NCBI GenBank assembly: GCA_000421045.1 | Contig: ATWC01000002.1 | Location: 1 to 64,000 of the forward strand | DNA from: Lachnospiraceae bacterium NK4A179 | GTDB lineage: Bacteria; Bacillota; Clostridia; Lachnospirales; Lachnospiraceae | Length of the DNA: 64,000 nucleotides | Direction: 5' to 3' | Shown: in pieces, positions 42,971-52,821 of the stretch | How positions within the stretch are numbered: position 1 is the first letter of the stretch | How the letters are laid out: every line of letters starts with the position of its first letter | Program-made: the position numbers and the translations under genes | Notes under the pieces: model-generated | Told to the model about the DNA's origin: nothing | Databases searched by the model: none | Seen by the model: only the letters and a program-made list of their open reading frames with translations

Positions 42971-43744
42971 TTATGAATTAGCAGCAGCCTTCATATCTCT
43001 TACATATGCAGCAACCTTATCAACAGAAGCAGCACCGTCTGCTGCCACCATGCGTACTATCGCTGAACCTACGATAACACCATCGGATACAGCTGCCATA
43101 CTGCGCGCCTGTTCTGTATCTGAAATTCCGAAACCTATGCAGCAGGGTATGTCAGAAACCTTCTTAACTTTTTCTATCATAGCTCCTACATTTGTTGTGA
43201 TATGCTCACGTACACCGGTCACACCAAGAGAAGAAACACAGTACAGGAATCCTTCCGCTGACTTTGCGATCCTTTCAATGCGTTCATCGGATGTAGGAGC
43301 GATCATATTGATAAGATCGACGCCGTATTTATGACATACACTCCTGACCTCTTCACTTTCTTCAAAAGGAACATCAGGGATTATGATACCGTCTATACCG
43401 GCTTCCGAAGCATTCTTTATGAAACGGTCATTTCCGTATGAAAAAACAGGATTGTAATATGTCATGAAAACAAGCGGGATCTCAGACTTTGCGCGTACAC
43501 GTTTAACCAGCTCAAACAGATCATCCGTTGTGGTACCGCCTTTTAAAGCCCTTTCATCCGCTTCCTGTATTACAGGACCTTCCGCTATGGGATCAGAAAA
43601 CGGTATTCCTATCTCTATGATGTCCGCACCGTTCTCTGCCATCCTAAGTATCAGCTTTTCAGTTGTTGCAAGATCCGGATCTCCGCCTGTAATAAAGGGA
43701 ACGAAAACCTTTCCGGCATTAAATGCATTTTGTATTCTGCTCAT
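42971..43744 (-). CDS. trpA: Tryptophan synthase alpha chain
   Basis: TrpA (257 residues) splits indole-3-glycerol phosphate to indole and glyceraldehyde 3-phosphate. Motifs: FVPFITGGDPD, GADIIEIGIPFSDPIAEGPVIQ (catalytic Glu and Asp) and GIIIPDVPFEES. ATG at 43744 has AGGGAG 8 nt upstream; a longer frame overlaps trpB. Last gene of the operon, 13 nt after trpB. Confidence 0.95.
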   Translation of the reverse strand: MSRIQNAFNAGKVFVPFITGGDPDLATTEKLILRMAENGADIIEIGIPFSDPIAEGPVIQEADERALKGGTTTDDLFELVKRVRAKSEIPLVFMTYYNPVFSYGNDRFIKNASEAGIDGIIIPDVPFEESEEVRSVCHKYGVDLINMIAPTSDERIERIAKSAEGFLYCVSSLGVTGVREHITTNVGAMIEKVKKVSDIPCCIGFGISDTEQARSMAAVSDGVIVGSAIVRMVAADGAASVDKVAAYVRDMKAAANS

Positions 43745-43757
43745 CTTTTTATCTCCC

Positions 43758-44948
43758 TTAATCAAATATCTGTACGCCGCGGTATCTGGCAATAGCAGCA
43801 ACATCTTTGTCGCCTCTTCCCGAAACTGTCACAACTATTATCTTATCTTTGCCCAATTCAGGAGCAAGCTTCCTTGCATAGCTTATGGCATGTGCACTCT
43901 CTATTGCAGGGATGATACCCTCAACTCTTGATAGATACTCAAATGCGCTTACAGCCTCATCATCGGTAACAGGCACATATTCTGCCCTTCCGATCGAGTT
44001 CAGATATGCATGTTCAGGCCCTATTCCCGGATAATCAAGACCGGCCGAAATCGAATACACTTCATCTATCTGTCCATACTCATTCTGGCAGAAAAGAGAT
44101 TTCATACCATGAAATACCCCAAGTTTACCATTTGCCATTGTAGCGGCATTCCTTGCAGTATTCACACCCTCGCCTGCAGCTTCACAGCCGATAAGCCTTA
44201 CCGAAGGATCATTTATAAAATCAAAGAATGTTCCCATTGAATTGGACCCGCCGCCTACACAGGCAAGGACTGCGTCAGGAAGACGCCCCTCTTTCTCCAT
44301 AAGCTGAGCCTTTATCTCTTCACCAATGATCTTCTGGAAATCACGGACTATCATAGGGAAGGGATGCGGTCCCATAACCGAACCCAGTACATAAAGGGTA
44401 TCATCCATACGGCCGGCCCATTCACGCATCGCCTCATTAACGGCATCCTTAAGTGTCATGGTTCCGGTTGAAACAGGGTGCACCTTTGCTCCAAGCAGTT
44501 CCATACGATATACATTCAGAGCCTGCCTCTCGGTATCGGTCTTACCCATGAATATCTCGCATTCCATGTCCATGAGAGCTGCAGCCGTAGCGGTAGCAAC
44601 ACCATGCTGTCCGGCACCGGTCTCTGCTATAACTCTCGTCTTCCCCATTTTCTTTGCAAGAAGCACCTGACCAAGCACGTTGTTTATTTTATGAGAACCG
44701 GTATGATTGAGATCCTCTCTTTTGAGATATATCTTCGCTCCACCAAGATCCTTAGTCATTTTCTCTGCATAATACAGAAGCGAAGGTCTGCCTGCATACT
44801 CATTAAGAAGATACTTCAGTTCTTTCTTGAAATCCTCATCATTCTTATACTTCTCATATGCCTCTTCCAGTTCATGAATGGCCGGCATAAGCGTCTCCGG
44901 CACATACTGTCCGCCGAAATCTCCGTACCTTCCTTTTATCTCTTCCAT
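43758..44948 (-). CDS. trpB: Tryptophan synthase beta chain
   Basis: TrpB (396 residues, TrpB1 type) condenses indole with serine. [15 protein letters not shown] has the PLP lysine, [13 protein letters not shown], the phosphate loop [12 protein letters not shown] and VSGRGDKD are all present. The gap to trpC is 58 nt, leaving no room for trpF, which usually sits here. Confidence 0.96.
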   Translation of the reverse strand: MEEIKGRYGDFGGQYVPETLMPAIHELEEAYEKYKNDEDFKKELKYLLNEYAGRPSLLYYAEKMTKDLGGAKIYLKREDLNHTGSHKINNVLGQVLLAKKMGKTRVIAETGAGQHGVATATAAALMDMECEIFMGKTDTERQALNVYRMELLGAKVHPVSTGTMTLKDAVNEAMREWAGRMDDTLYVLGSVMGPHPFPMIVRDFQKIIGEEIKAQLMEKEGRLPDAVLACVGGGSNSMGTFFDFINDPSVRLIGCEAAGEGVNTARNAATMANGKLGVFHGMKSLFCQNEYGQIDEVYSISAGLDYPGIGPEHAYLNSIGRAEYVPVTDDEAVSAFEYLSRVEGIIPAIESAHAISYARKLAPELGKDKIIVVTVSGRGDKDVAAIARYRGVQIFD

Positions 44949-45006
44949 AGCCGCTCTCCTTTATTGATTAAATCGCGTTTATATATTTAGATTATTATAT
45001 CTGCAT

Positions 45007-45822
45007 TTAACTTCTCAGGGAGCTCAGCATTTCTGCCTTGTTCCCGCTTGTTACCATTGCTTCACCTATGAGAACTGCATCTGTCCCGCAATCTCTGATA
45101 CGTCTGATATCATCCGGAGTATGGATCCCGGATTCCGAAATAAACAGTTTATCCTGCGGTATCAGATGCCTTAATTCTTCAGTATGACTTATATCGGTCT
45201 TAAAGGTTCTCAGATCACGGTTGTTGATCCCTATGATCTCTGCACCTGCCGAAAGTGCCCTGTCTATCTCCTCAGCAGAATGAGTTTCAACAATAGCGGC
45301 AAGTTTAAGTTCCTTAGCCCTCTTCAGATACTGTTCCAGCTGTTTCTGCTCAAGTATGGCTGTTATGAGCAGCACAGCCGAGGCTCCCAGTATTTCAGCC
45401 TCATATATCATATACTCATCTACCGTGAAATCTTTGCGCAGAGCCGGGATGCTAACATTCTGTACGATCGCTTTCAGATAAGCATCCTTTCCCTTAAAAT
45501 ACTCGGGCTCTGTAAGGACCGAAAGCGCATCCGCACCGGCTGCCTCATATTCCCTTGCGATATCCACCGGCCTGAATGCGTCATCGGATACCATAGTTCC
45601 CTTTGACGGAGAGGCTTTTTTCACTTCGCATATAAACGAAAGACCTTCCCTTGAAAGAGCCCCGGTAAATGCCGCAGCTCCGGTCATTCCTGCCTCTTCT
45701 CTTGCTTCCAAAGCCTTCTCCGCATTAAGCAACACCTCGGAAACACTTGCGTGCTCCTTTTGCTTTTCTATACGACCAAGTGTATAGGCCGCTATCTCAT
45801 CAAGAATATTTTTATCAGACAT
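45007..45822 (-). CDS. trpC: Indole-3-glycerol phosphate synthase
   Basis: TrpC (271 residues), a TIM-barrel enzyme acting just before tryptophan synthase. FICEVKKASPSKG (catalytic Lys), ALSVLTEPEYFKG, ALRKDFTVDEYMIYEA, IIGINNRDLRTF and ISESGI follow the family pattern. It is not fused to TrpF. Confidence 0.95.
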   Translation of the reverse strand: MSDKNILDEIAAYTLGRIEKQKEHASVSEVLLNAEKALEAREEAGMTGAAAFTGALSREGLSFICEVKKASPSKGTMVSDDAFRPVDIAREYEAAGADALSVLTEPEYFKGKDAYLKAIVQNVSIPALRKDFTVDEYMIYEAEILGASAVLLITAILEQKQLEQYLKRAKELKLAAIVETHSAEEIDRALSAGAEIIGINNRDLRTFKTDISHTEELRHLIPQDKLFISESGIHTPDDIRRIRDCGTDAVLIGEAMVTSGNKAEMLSSLRS

Positions 45823-45839
45823 ATCCTATATAAACCTCA

Positions 45840-46406
45840 TCAGATACTCAAAAAGTTATCCAATATCTTCTTTCCCTCAGGTGTAAGAACTGATTCAGGA
45901 TGAAACTGCAATCCGTATATATCATAGTCCTTATGCTTAACAGCCATTATCTCCCCGTCATCGGTAAGACCTATAACCTTCAGGCATTCAGGCAGGCCCT
46001 CTTCCGAAACCGCCAACGAATGATATCTTGCCACCTTTATGCGCCCGGAAAGACCTGCAAATATCTTTTCATCTTTGTCGATCTTTATAACAGACTGCTT
46101 TCCATGCATCAGCTGCTTTGCATGAACCATCCTGGCTCCGAAGCTCTCACATATTCCCTGGTGTCCGAGACAGATGCCAAGGATTGGTATCTTACCCTTG
46201 AAATACTGAACCGCCTCTTCGGAACGTCCTGCATCCTTAGGCCAGCCGGGACCCGGAGAGATGATAAGTCTTGAGGGCTTCAGCGCTTCCATTTCTTCAC
46301 AGGTAAGTGCATCGTTCCTGATAACCTTTATATCGGGATCCGTTGATCCAATGAGCTGATACAGATTATATGAAAAACTGTCATAATTATCTATAAGAAG
46401 ATTCAT
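45840..46406 (-). CDS. trpG: Anthranilate synthase component II (glutamine amidotransferase)
   Basis: A 188-residue class I glutamine amidotransferase supplying ammonia to TrpE. DNYDSFSYNLYQ, SPGPGWPKDAG, nucleophile Cys in ILGICLGHQGICESF and the His/Glu pair in GLQFHPESVLTPEG. Overlaps the trpE stop by 4 nt (ATGA). It may also serve para-aminobenzoate synthase; no pab genes are seen. Confidence 0.93.
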   Translation of the reverse strand: MNLLIDNYDSFSYNLYQLIGSTDPDIKVIRNDALTCEEMEALKPSRLIISPGPGWPKDAGRSEEAVQYFKGKIPILGICLGHQGICESFGARMVHAKQLMHGKQSVIKIDKDEKIFAGLSGRIKVARYHSLAVSEEGLPECLKVIGLTDDGEIMAVKHKDYDIYGLQFHPESVLTPEGKKILDNFLSI

Positions 46407-47869
46407 GCATTCCCCTCCTCCATAGCAACTACTACAGCCTTTGCTTTGTTAAGGCTCTCCTCAAATTCCTTCTCAGGAACAGAATCGGACACGATACCAG
46501 CTCCGCTCCTGACATGTACTTTGCCGTTTTTCTTATACGCAAGGCGTATCGCAATGCACATATCCATATTTCCAGTGAAATCGATGTATCCGACTGCACC
46601 TCCGTATATGCCTCTCTTATCCTTTTCAAGCTTCGCGATTATCTCGCAGGCTCTGATCTTGGGAGCGCCTGAAAGCGTGCCGGCAGGAAGAACTGCATTT
46701 ATCGCATCGACCGCATCCATATCCTCACACATAACTCCGCGAACGGTTGATGAGATATGCATGATATGTGAATACTTTTCCACCTGCTTGTATTTTTCCA
46801 CTTCAACAGTTCCGAAACGGCTTACTCTGCCAAGATCATTACGTCCGAGATCTACCAGCATATTATGCTCGGCAAGTTCCTTCTCATCCGAAAGGAGCGC
46901 TGCTTCAAAAGCCGCATCCTCTGCCTCATTGACTCCGCGTTTGCTTGAACCTGCAAGCGGGAAGGTATGAAGCACGCCATTTTCAAGCTTTACAAGCGTT
47001 TCAGGTGAAGCACCTGCCACCTCAAGTGTATCGCTTGCAAAATAAAACATATAAGGAGACGGATTAAGCGAGCGTAACTGTCTGTAAACATTCATAAGCG
47101 AACCTTCATATTCGCCCGTAAGGCAGTTTGAAAGCACTACCTGGAATATATCTCCATCAAAAATATACTCCTTCGCTTTATCCACCATCCCGCAGAACTG
47201 TTCTTTTGAAAAACGCGGCTTAAGTTCAGACTTAAGGCGTCCCTTAAACTCTTCATCACTGTATCTGCCGAAAGCCGCATCCCTCATTTCCTTTATACGA
47301 TCTGCTGCCTTCTCATACTCTTCATCAATGTCATCCAATTTGAGATTTACGATAAAGTAGATCTTCTGTCTGAAATGATCAAAAGCTATCAATCTGTCAA
47401 AGAGCATCAGATCCACGTCTGCAAAGCCTTCGCTATCCTCGGTTTCGATACGCAGACGCTCTTCATTGTACCTGATATAGTCGTATGAAAAATAACCCAT
47501 AAGACCGCCTGTAAATGAAGGCATACCCTCGATCACCGGACTCCTGTATTTTTCAAGAAGCTCTCTTATATCTGAAGCAGGATGATCCGTATGACGCTCG
47601 CAGATAAAACTGTTGTCTGCAACATTTCTTATCCGAAGATTTCCTTCAGTACATGTCAGCTCAAGCTTAGGATCATATCCTATGAAAGTATATCTTCCCC
47701 ATTTGCCATGCTCTGCGCTCTCAAGTATAAAGCATCTCTTGCCTGCACTGCGAAGCGCCCTGAGAACTTCTATCGGAGTACGTTCATCTGCAAGTATGGA
47801 ATCCGCTACCGGAACATAGCTGTAATCTGTCACATATTTACTGCATTCTTCAAGTGTGGGAAATATCAT
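46403..47869 (-). CDS. trpE: Anthranilate synthase component I
   Basis: A 488-residue chorismate-binding enzyme producing anthranilate. The feedback site region LLESAE-like (FILESAEHGKWGRYTFIG) is present near the N-terminus. Catalytic segments include DGDIFQVVLSNCLTGEY, SPSPYMFYF-like (NPSPYMFYF), AGTLSGAPKIRACEII and VRSGAGIVSDSVPEKEFEE. It lies 10 nt after trpD. Confidence 0.95.
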   Translation of the reverse strand: MIFPTLEECSKYVTDYSYVPVADSILADERTPIEVLRALRSAGKRCFILESAEHGKWGRYTFIGYDPKLELTCTEGNLRIRNVADNSFICERHTDHPASDIRELLEKYRSPVIEGMPSFTGGLMGYFSYDYIRYNEERLRIETEDSEGFADVDLMLFDRLIAFDHFRQKIYFIVNLKLDDIDEEYEKAADRIKEMRDAAFGRYSDEEFKGRLKSELKPRFSKEQFCGMVDKAKEYIFDGDIFQVVLSNCLTGEYEGSLMNVYRQLRSLNPSPYMFYFASDTLEVAGASPETLVKLENGVLHTFPLAGSSKRGVNEAEDAAFEAALLSDEKELAEHNMLVDLGRNDLGRVSRFGTVEVEKYKQVEKYSHIMHISSTVRGVMCEDMDAVDAINAVLPAGTLSGAPKIRACEIIAKLEKDKRGIYGGAVGYIDFTGNMDMCIAIRLAYKKNGKVHVRSGAGIVSDSVPEKEFEESLNKAKAVVVAMEEGNA

Positions 47870-47879
47870 TTGAGCCTCC

Positions 47880-48905
47880 TTATTCAGCCTGGTTTGAAGC
47901 CTTTACAAGAGCATCAAGTCTTTCAAGTGCCTTGCCGTTATCTATAAGCTCTGCTGCCTTCTTTACGCCCTCAGCCATGCTGTCAGCCTTTCCGCCTACG
48001 TAGATAGCTGCACCTGCATTTAAAAGAACGGTTTCACGCTTAGGGCCTGTGATCTTTCCGCTTAAGATATCTCTTGTTATCTGTGCATTTTCTGCAGGTG
48101 TTCCTCCTGCAAGCTCTGATTTGTCGCATCTCTTAAATCCGAAATCCTCGGGACAGATCTCGTAAGTTTTATACCATCCGTCCTTAAGCTCGCAAACCTT
48201 GGTCTCAGAGCTCATGCTTATCTCATCAAGCTTATCCTCTCCGTAAACTATCATTCCTCTTTCAACACCAAGTCCGGACACAACGCTTGCAAGAGGCTCT
48301 GCAAGATATCCGTCATATACGCCAAGCAGCATGTATTTGGGCTTTCCGGGATTTGTCAGCGGGCCAAGTATATTGAACACCGTACGCACACCAAGCTCTT
48401 TTCTGATGGCTCCCACATACTTCATTGATGTGTGATACTTCTGAGCAAAGAAGAAACACATTCCGGCATCCTTAAGCAGTCTTTTGCACATTTCAGGATC
48501 CTCATCGATATTTACTCCGAGAGCCTCAAGGCAGTCTGCTGTACCGCACTTTGAGGAAGCTGCACGGTTTCCGTGCTTTGCAACCTTAACACCGGCCGCA
48601 CTGATAACGAATGCTGATGTGGTTGAAATATTGAAACTTCCGGCATGATCTCCGCCTGTACCGACTATCTCAAGTACATCCATCCCGTGATCAACCTGTA
48701 CTGCATGTTCTCTCATTGCTGTAGCACAGCCGAGTATCTCATCAACGGTCTCTGCTCTGGCACTCTTTGTGGAAAGTGCAGCCAGAAACGCCGCATTCTG
48801 TGTCTGTGTTGTCTCGCCGTTCATTATCTCATTCATTACGGCGTATGCTTCATCATAGCTTAAGTTCTGCTTGTTTACGATCTTTACAATAGCTTCTTTG
48901 ATCAT
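47880..48905 (-). CDS. trpD: Anthranilate phosphoribosyltransferase
   Basis: TrpD (341 residues) joins anthranilate to [25 protein letters not shown] (PRPP loop), [41 protein letters not shown] and NILGPLTNP are diagnostic. It is the first gene of the operon, directly behind the T-box leader, an unusual position because trpE normally leads. Confidence 0.95.
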   Translation of the reverse strand: MIKEAIVKIVNKQNLSYDEAYAVMNEIMNGETTQTQNAAFLAALSTKSARAETVDEILGCATAMREHAVQVDHGMDVLEIVGTGGDHAGSFNISTTSAFVISAAGVKVAKHGNRAASSKCGTADCLEALGVNIDEDPEMCKRLLKDAGMCFFFAQKYHTSMKYVGAIRKELGVRTVFNILGPLTNPGKPKYMLLGVYDGYLAEPLASVVSGLGVERGMIVYGEDKLDEISMSSETKVCELKDGWYKTYEICPEDFGFKRCDKSELAGGTPAENAQITRDILSGKITGPKRETVLLNAGAAIYVGGKADSMAEGVKKAAELIDNGKALERLDALVKASNQAE

Positions 48906-49044
48906 TTTTCTTCTCCTTTTGTTTTGTGATGTGTTTGATTTATAGTGTCTTAAAAGAGATTTACTTTTGCCATCGAAAAACCTGTATCTGAAACATTTTC
49001 TTATTCTCCATACGCTGACATTTTTCCTTACGGCGGCTCTGCGA

Positions 49045-49085
49045 TAAATAAAAAACCTGTCCTGACATCTTTGTCAGGACAGGTT
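49045..49085 (-). terminator. T-box-controlled terminator upstream of trpD
   Basis: Fourteen-base perfect stem AACCTGTCCTGACA / TGTCAGGACAGGTT over a four-base loop, followed on the minus strand by TTTTTATTT. Confidence 0.93.
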
Positions 49086-49349
49086 AAAATCATCTTTACC
49101 TGCGGTACCACCTGAATTGATCTTGATCAGATCCGCTCTGTTCACGCACCATCATGCGTTTCCCCTAAATAACGGCGGGTTCTCCGTCGACAGCTAATCT
49201 GATACCCATATCGATAGTCTCATTTTGCCATCGCCCTCCCGGAGCCATTCCACAAGACCTTTGCTGCCGCATCTCACCGCCGCGGCTCTCTGTTAACTCA
49301 GGTGTACCTCATGTACTATTTCCGGTCATCGGTTTATCTCTGTTAAATT
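49045..49349 (-). promoter_or_regulatory. T-box leader of the trp operon (Trp-specific candidate)
   Basis: The minus strand carries AGGTGGTACCGCAGG (49113-49099), the conserved tRNA acceptor-binding bulge. Upstream is a stem I region with AGAGAGCC and GGTGAGA, downstream a terminator. A specifier UGG (Trp) is visible at 49252-49250 within GTCTTGTGGAATGGCTC; the neighbouring GGCTC can pair with GAGCC as expected in stem I. Uncharged tRNA-Trp would relieve termination. The leader and a further 140 nt before trpD without evident features fill the 490-nt gap. Confidence 0.93.
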
Positions 49350-49355
49350 GATTGG

Positions 49356-49384
49356 ATTATATTCTATCTTTATCGCTTTTGCAA
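49356..49384 (-). promoter_or_regulatory. Promoter of the trp operon
   Basis: TTGCAA (49384-49379), 17-nt spacer and perfect TATAAT (49361-49356) on the minus strand, directly before the T-box leader. Confidence 0.82.
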
Positions 49385-49398
49385 GCCCTAATCTAAAA

Positions 49399-51912
49399 TC
49401 AGTCTTTTTCGCCCCAGATCTTTCTGTTGAGCTCTGCATCCTTTGCGCCGATCATATCAAGGACTTCCTTAGCTTTCTTCTGCTCTTCTATAGCTCGTGA
49501 CTCATCCTTAACAAGCAGTTCCAACGAACCTGAAATGGTATCGATGTTGTTCTTAAACTCCTCGACCATATCAGCGGTACGCTGTCTCGCAACTCTTATA
49601 ACTTCTTCCTTGTAGGCTACGAACTGCTCAACCGTCTGAGCATTGAATGCACGCTCAAGATCGCGCTTATATGCCTTTTTATCCATCGTATTGAATATCA
49701 GTATAGCTTTCTGCTCATTGATATAATCGTTCATCTTAAGAGCTGTAAGCTCTGAAGGCGGGATCTCGGTCTCGGATATATCTGCGATCCTTCGGATAAG
49801 ACCTTCATCAATACCCTTGTATTCCTTGATCCTCTTTACGATTATATTCTTGAGCTCCTGCACCTGCGAAGAAAGGATGTTTCCGCGGATACGCTTATAA
49901 ACATCATCTATCTCCTGAAGGTATCTGTTGAGCTCGCTGATGATTATCTCATTCTTTTTCTCAAAGATCTCAGGTTTGAGAGCGATCCACTGCATCTTAT
50001 CTGCCTGACGGCTGGCAGCTTCCTGTCTCTTCTCTATCTCATGAACAAGTTCCTTTATCTCGGCAACCTGTGTCTCAAGCGAATCATCCGTGATGCGTGC
50101 TACATACTCATCATGCGCAGCTTCGATATCTTTGACCATGCTTGTCTTCATGATCTCGATATTCTTTTCAATATGCTCCTTTGAAAGCCTTGCCTGATTC
50201 TCTATTGCTTCATAGTCAACACGTACGAAATTGATCAGGTTCTCAATACTGTCATAAAGTCCCTTTGCCTTAACAGCCAGGGCATACTTTCTGGCATACT
50301 TCATGATCTCCTGCTCTATGGCATACATGCCGGAATTTACATAAATCCTGCGGATTACACCGTCAAGCGCATTACCGCATTCTCTGGCAGCTCTCTCGGA
50401 ATCTGCGATAAGTTCCTTGGTCTCAAAATCAGCATTTGCAAGCTTGTCATAACGGTAGAAGATACCGCTTTCAGCCTGTATGTTTGAAGGATTCTCCGTG
50501 AACGGATCGACCGTAGGCTCGTTGTTTATCTCATTCTTATGGTTTGCAAGCCATGTACGCTCATCATCAAGATCGATATTTGCCTGTATGGCCTTGCTGA
50601 TATATGCAGCTTTTGATGAAACGAAGAAGAGACGTGCCTGTGAAAGGTCTATCTCCATATCTTCCTCATCACAGATCTTATCTTCTTCCTTCAGGGAAAC
50701 CATGACCTTCTTGTTTCTTAAAAGCTTAAGATCCTTGCTGGTCTTTGTGTCTGCCTGATTGATAACATGAAATGAACGGTCAAGGTCAATCGAAACGCCC
50801 TGATCATTCTTGGAGCCGTCACGAAAACCGTTGATAAGCTTGTAAAGCACAGAATTTCCGGTGCCTTCCATCTTCGTAGGCTCATACATAACGATAAGTA
50901 TTGAATTTGTCTGCTGCTGAAGAGCTTCCTTCAGGATAAGCAGATGTTCTGCGGAATTGGAATCGGTACCAGGAGTATCAAAGAATGTGAAATTGATATC
51001 TCTGCAGAGAGGAATGGGATAACAAACCTCGATAATACCATTGATATAACTTGACCCGTCAGGCTGCTCATGATTGGGCACGTCATTGAGGCGCTTAAGT
51101 ATCCTGCATAACTGCTCGTGCTGCTTAAGTCCGAGTTCAGCCACACTTGAGGTTTCCAGATCAAGCATCTTTCTGATGACACCATCCTCATGAGGATTCT
51201 GTGTCTTTACCACTTCAAACTGGCCTATTGCCTCGTTCCAGACAATCTGCACATTATCCGCTCTGTTCTCTTTTGAAGAATGGAGCGTGAAATTAACCTT
51301 GGGGGTCTTACTATTCTTGATCTTGAACATCTTGGCAGTTTCTGAATTGATGCTCTCAGGGAGTATACGTCTGCCGATGATTGCGTTGATAAATGTGGAT
51401 TTTCCTGCTGAATATGTTCCTACCAGGCAGAGATTAACCTCATCCTGATCAAGTACTGCCTTACGCTCATCGAAGAGCTTCTTACGCAGACGGAACATCT
51501 GCTTTGTTTCCTGATTCTTCAATTCTGTATCAAATGATGCAAGGGCCTCGTCACAGAATTTGCTTATAGCTTCATAAATTTCAGAAACATTAGGCAACTC
51601 GATATATTCGGATATCTTGAATATTTCTTTGCCTTTTTCCTCATTATAATCAAGAACTTTCTTGCGAAAATCCTCGTAATCTATCTTTGTTCCTTTAAAT
51701 GTAAGGTTAACGTTGTCTTTTGAGAACTGTTCCCAGATATCATCAAAGAATGCCGATCCCTGATTCTGAAGGAGAAATTCACCTGATCCGGGAGAATACT
51801 TTACAAGGAAAGGACAATCCTCATAAGGGATCTCCACAAAATCGCCTTTAAACCGTCCAAAGAACCTAATCTCCTTCTTGACGGGGTGGTACATGATCAT
51901 TAACTCTTTCAT
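49399..51912 (-). CDS. Dynamin-like large GTPase
   Basis: An 837-residue protein of the dynamin superfamily. After an N-terminal region of about 160 residues (partly beta-rich) comes the GTPase: G1 GTYSAGKST (165-173), a threonine-containing switch, G3 DTPGTDS and G4-like VINQADTK. Long heptad-rich helical stalks fill about 560-837, and no clear membrane helix is seen. Bacterial dynamins remodel or protect membranes, often under phage or peptide stress; the role here is unknown. Single gene downstream of deoD and separated from it by a terminator. AGGGGG lies about 10 nt before ATG. Confidence 0.83.
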   Translation of the reverse strand: MKELMIMYHPVKKEIRFFGRFKGDFVEIPYEDCPFLVKYSPGSGEFLLQNQGSAFFDDIWEQFSKDNVNLTFKGTKIDYEDFRKKVLDYNEEKGKEIFKISEYIELPNVSEIYEAISKFCDEALASFDTELKNQETKQMFRLRKKLFDERKAVLDQDEVNLCLVGTYSAGKSTFINAIIGRRILPESINSETAKMFKIKNSKTPKVNFTLHSSKENRADNVQIVWNEAIGQFEVVKTQNPHEDGVIRKMLDLETSSVAELGLKQHEQLCRILKRLNDVPNHEQPDGSSYINGIIEVCYPIPLCRDINFTFFDTPGTDSNSAEHLLILKEALQQQTNSILIVMYEPTKMEGTGNSVLYKLINGFRDGSKNDQGVSIDLDRSFHVINQADTKTSKDLKLLRNKKVMVSLKEEDKICDEEDMEIDLSQARLFFVSSKAAYISKAIQANIDLDDERTWLANHKNEINNEPTVDPFTENPSNIQAESGIFYRYDKLANADFETKELIADSERAARECGNALDGVIRRIYVNSGMYAIEQEIMKYARKYALAVKAKGLYDSIENLINFVRVDYEAIENQARLSKEHIEKNIEIMKTSMVKDIEAAHDEYVARITDDSLETQVAEIKELVHEIEKRQEAASRQADKMQWIALKPEIFEKKNEIIISELNRYLQEIDDVYKRIRGNILSSQVQELKNIIVKRIKEYKGIDEGLIRRIADISETEIPPSELTALKMNDYINEQKAILIFNTMDKKAYKRDLERAFNAQTVEQFVAYKEEVIRVARQRTADMVEEFKNNIDTISGSLELLVKDESRAIEEQKKAKEVLDMIGAKDAELNRKIWGEKD

Positions 51913-52010
51913 TATTTTTGGCCCCCTGTGGCATATATTGTGCCTAACTAAACAAAATATCCACGATTAAGTATATCTAAAAGCCCTGAAAAAAACAAGG
52001 GAACTCCACG

Positions 52011-52056
52011 AAAAAAGCCTCTTCGGGGAGAACAATTTGTATCCGAAAAGGCTTTT
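52011..52056 (-). terminator. Terminator downstream of deoD
   Basis: On the minus strand AAGCCTTTTCGG pairs with CCGAAGAGGCTT (one G-U pair) over a loop of about 16 nt, followed by TTTTTT. Confidence 0.85.
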
Positions 52057-52071
52057 CCTTGAAATTTGTAT

Positions 52072-52797
52072 CTAATCTGCCAGTTCTGCGGCAGTTTTCA
52101 GAGCAATTTCCATCATCTGTCTGAAGGAAGTCTGGCGCTCTTCAGCACTCAGCGCCTCTCCCGTAAGTATATGATCCGAAACTGTGAACATACCCAAAGC
52201 TTTTTTATGGGCTTTGGCAGCATTCATATAAAGAGCCGCCGTCTCCATCTCTATACAGAGAACCCCCATCTTTATCCACCTGTCATTGGCATCATCCTGT
52301 GCATCATAGAAGGTATCCGATGAAAGCACATTGCCGACATGATAGGATGCTTCAAGCATCTCAGCGTTGTCCACTGCCTTCTTTAGAAGACCAAAATCCG
52401 CTATGGGAGCGAATACCCCCGGAAGTTCAAACTGTCTGGCGTAATTCGAATTAGTGGAAGCACCAAGAGCAAACACGATGTCTCTTACTTTTACATCTTC
52501 ATTTATGGAACCGGTGGATCCTATGCGGATTATATTCTCTACTCCAAAGAAATTGTAGAGTTCATAACTGTATATGCCGATGGATGGCATTCCCATTCCG
52601 CTTGCCATGACCGTAACAGGCTTTCCCTCATATTTACCGGTATAACCCTGTACACCTCTGACATTATTTACAAGCCTTGCATCATCCAGAAAGTTCTCTG
52701 CAATAAACTTTGATCTCAGTGGATCTCCGGGCATAAGAACTGTTTTTGCAAAATCCTCAGGTGAGGCATTGATATGCGGTGTAGGATAAGCTGCCAT
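52072..52797 (-). CDS. deoD: Purine-nucleoside phosphorylase, DeoD type
   Basis: A 241-residue hexameric-type phosphorylase that splits (deoxy)inosine, guanosine and adenosine to base and (deoxy)ribose 1-phosphate. TPHINASPEDFAKTVLMPGDP, phosphate-binding RIGSTGSI, MGVLCIEMETAALYMNAA (ribose contacts) and TVSDHILTGE with the catalytic Asp are present. It lies 24 nt after the anti-sigma gene on the same strand, with no terminator between. Confidence 0.94.
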   Translation of the reverse strand: MAAYPTPHINASPEDFAKTVLMPGDPLRSKFIAENFLDDARLVNNVRGVQGYTGKYEGKPVTVMASGMGMPSIGIYSYELYNFFGVENIIRIGSTGSINEDVKVRDIVFALGASTNSNYARQFELPGVFAPIADFGLLKKAVDNAEMLEASYHVGNVLSSDTFYDAQDDANDRWIKMGVLCIEMETAALYMNAAKAHKKALGMFTVSDHILTGEALSAEERQTSFRQMMEIALKTAAELAD

Positions 52798-52821
52798 TCT
52801 GTTCCTCCGTTTTCTGATCTG

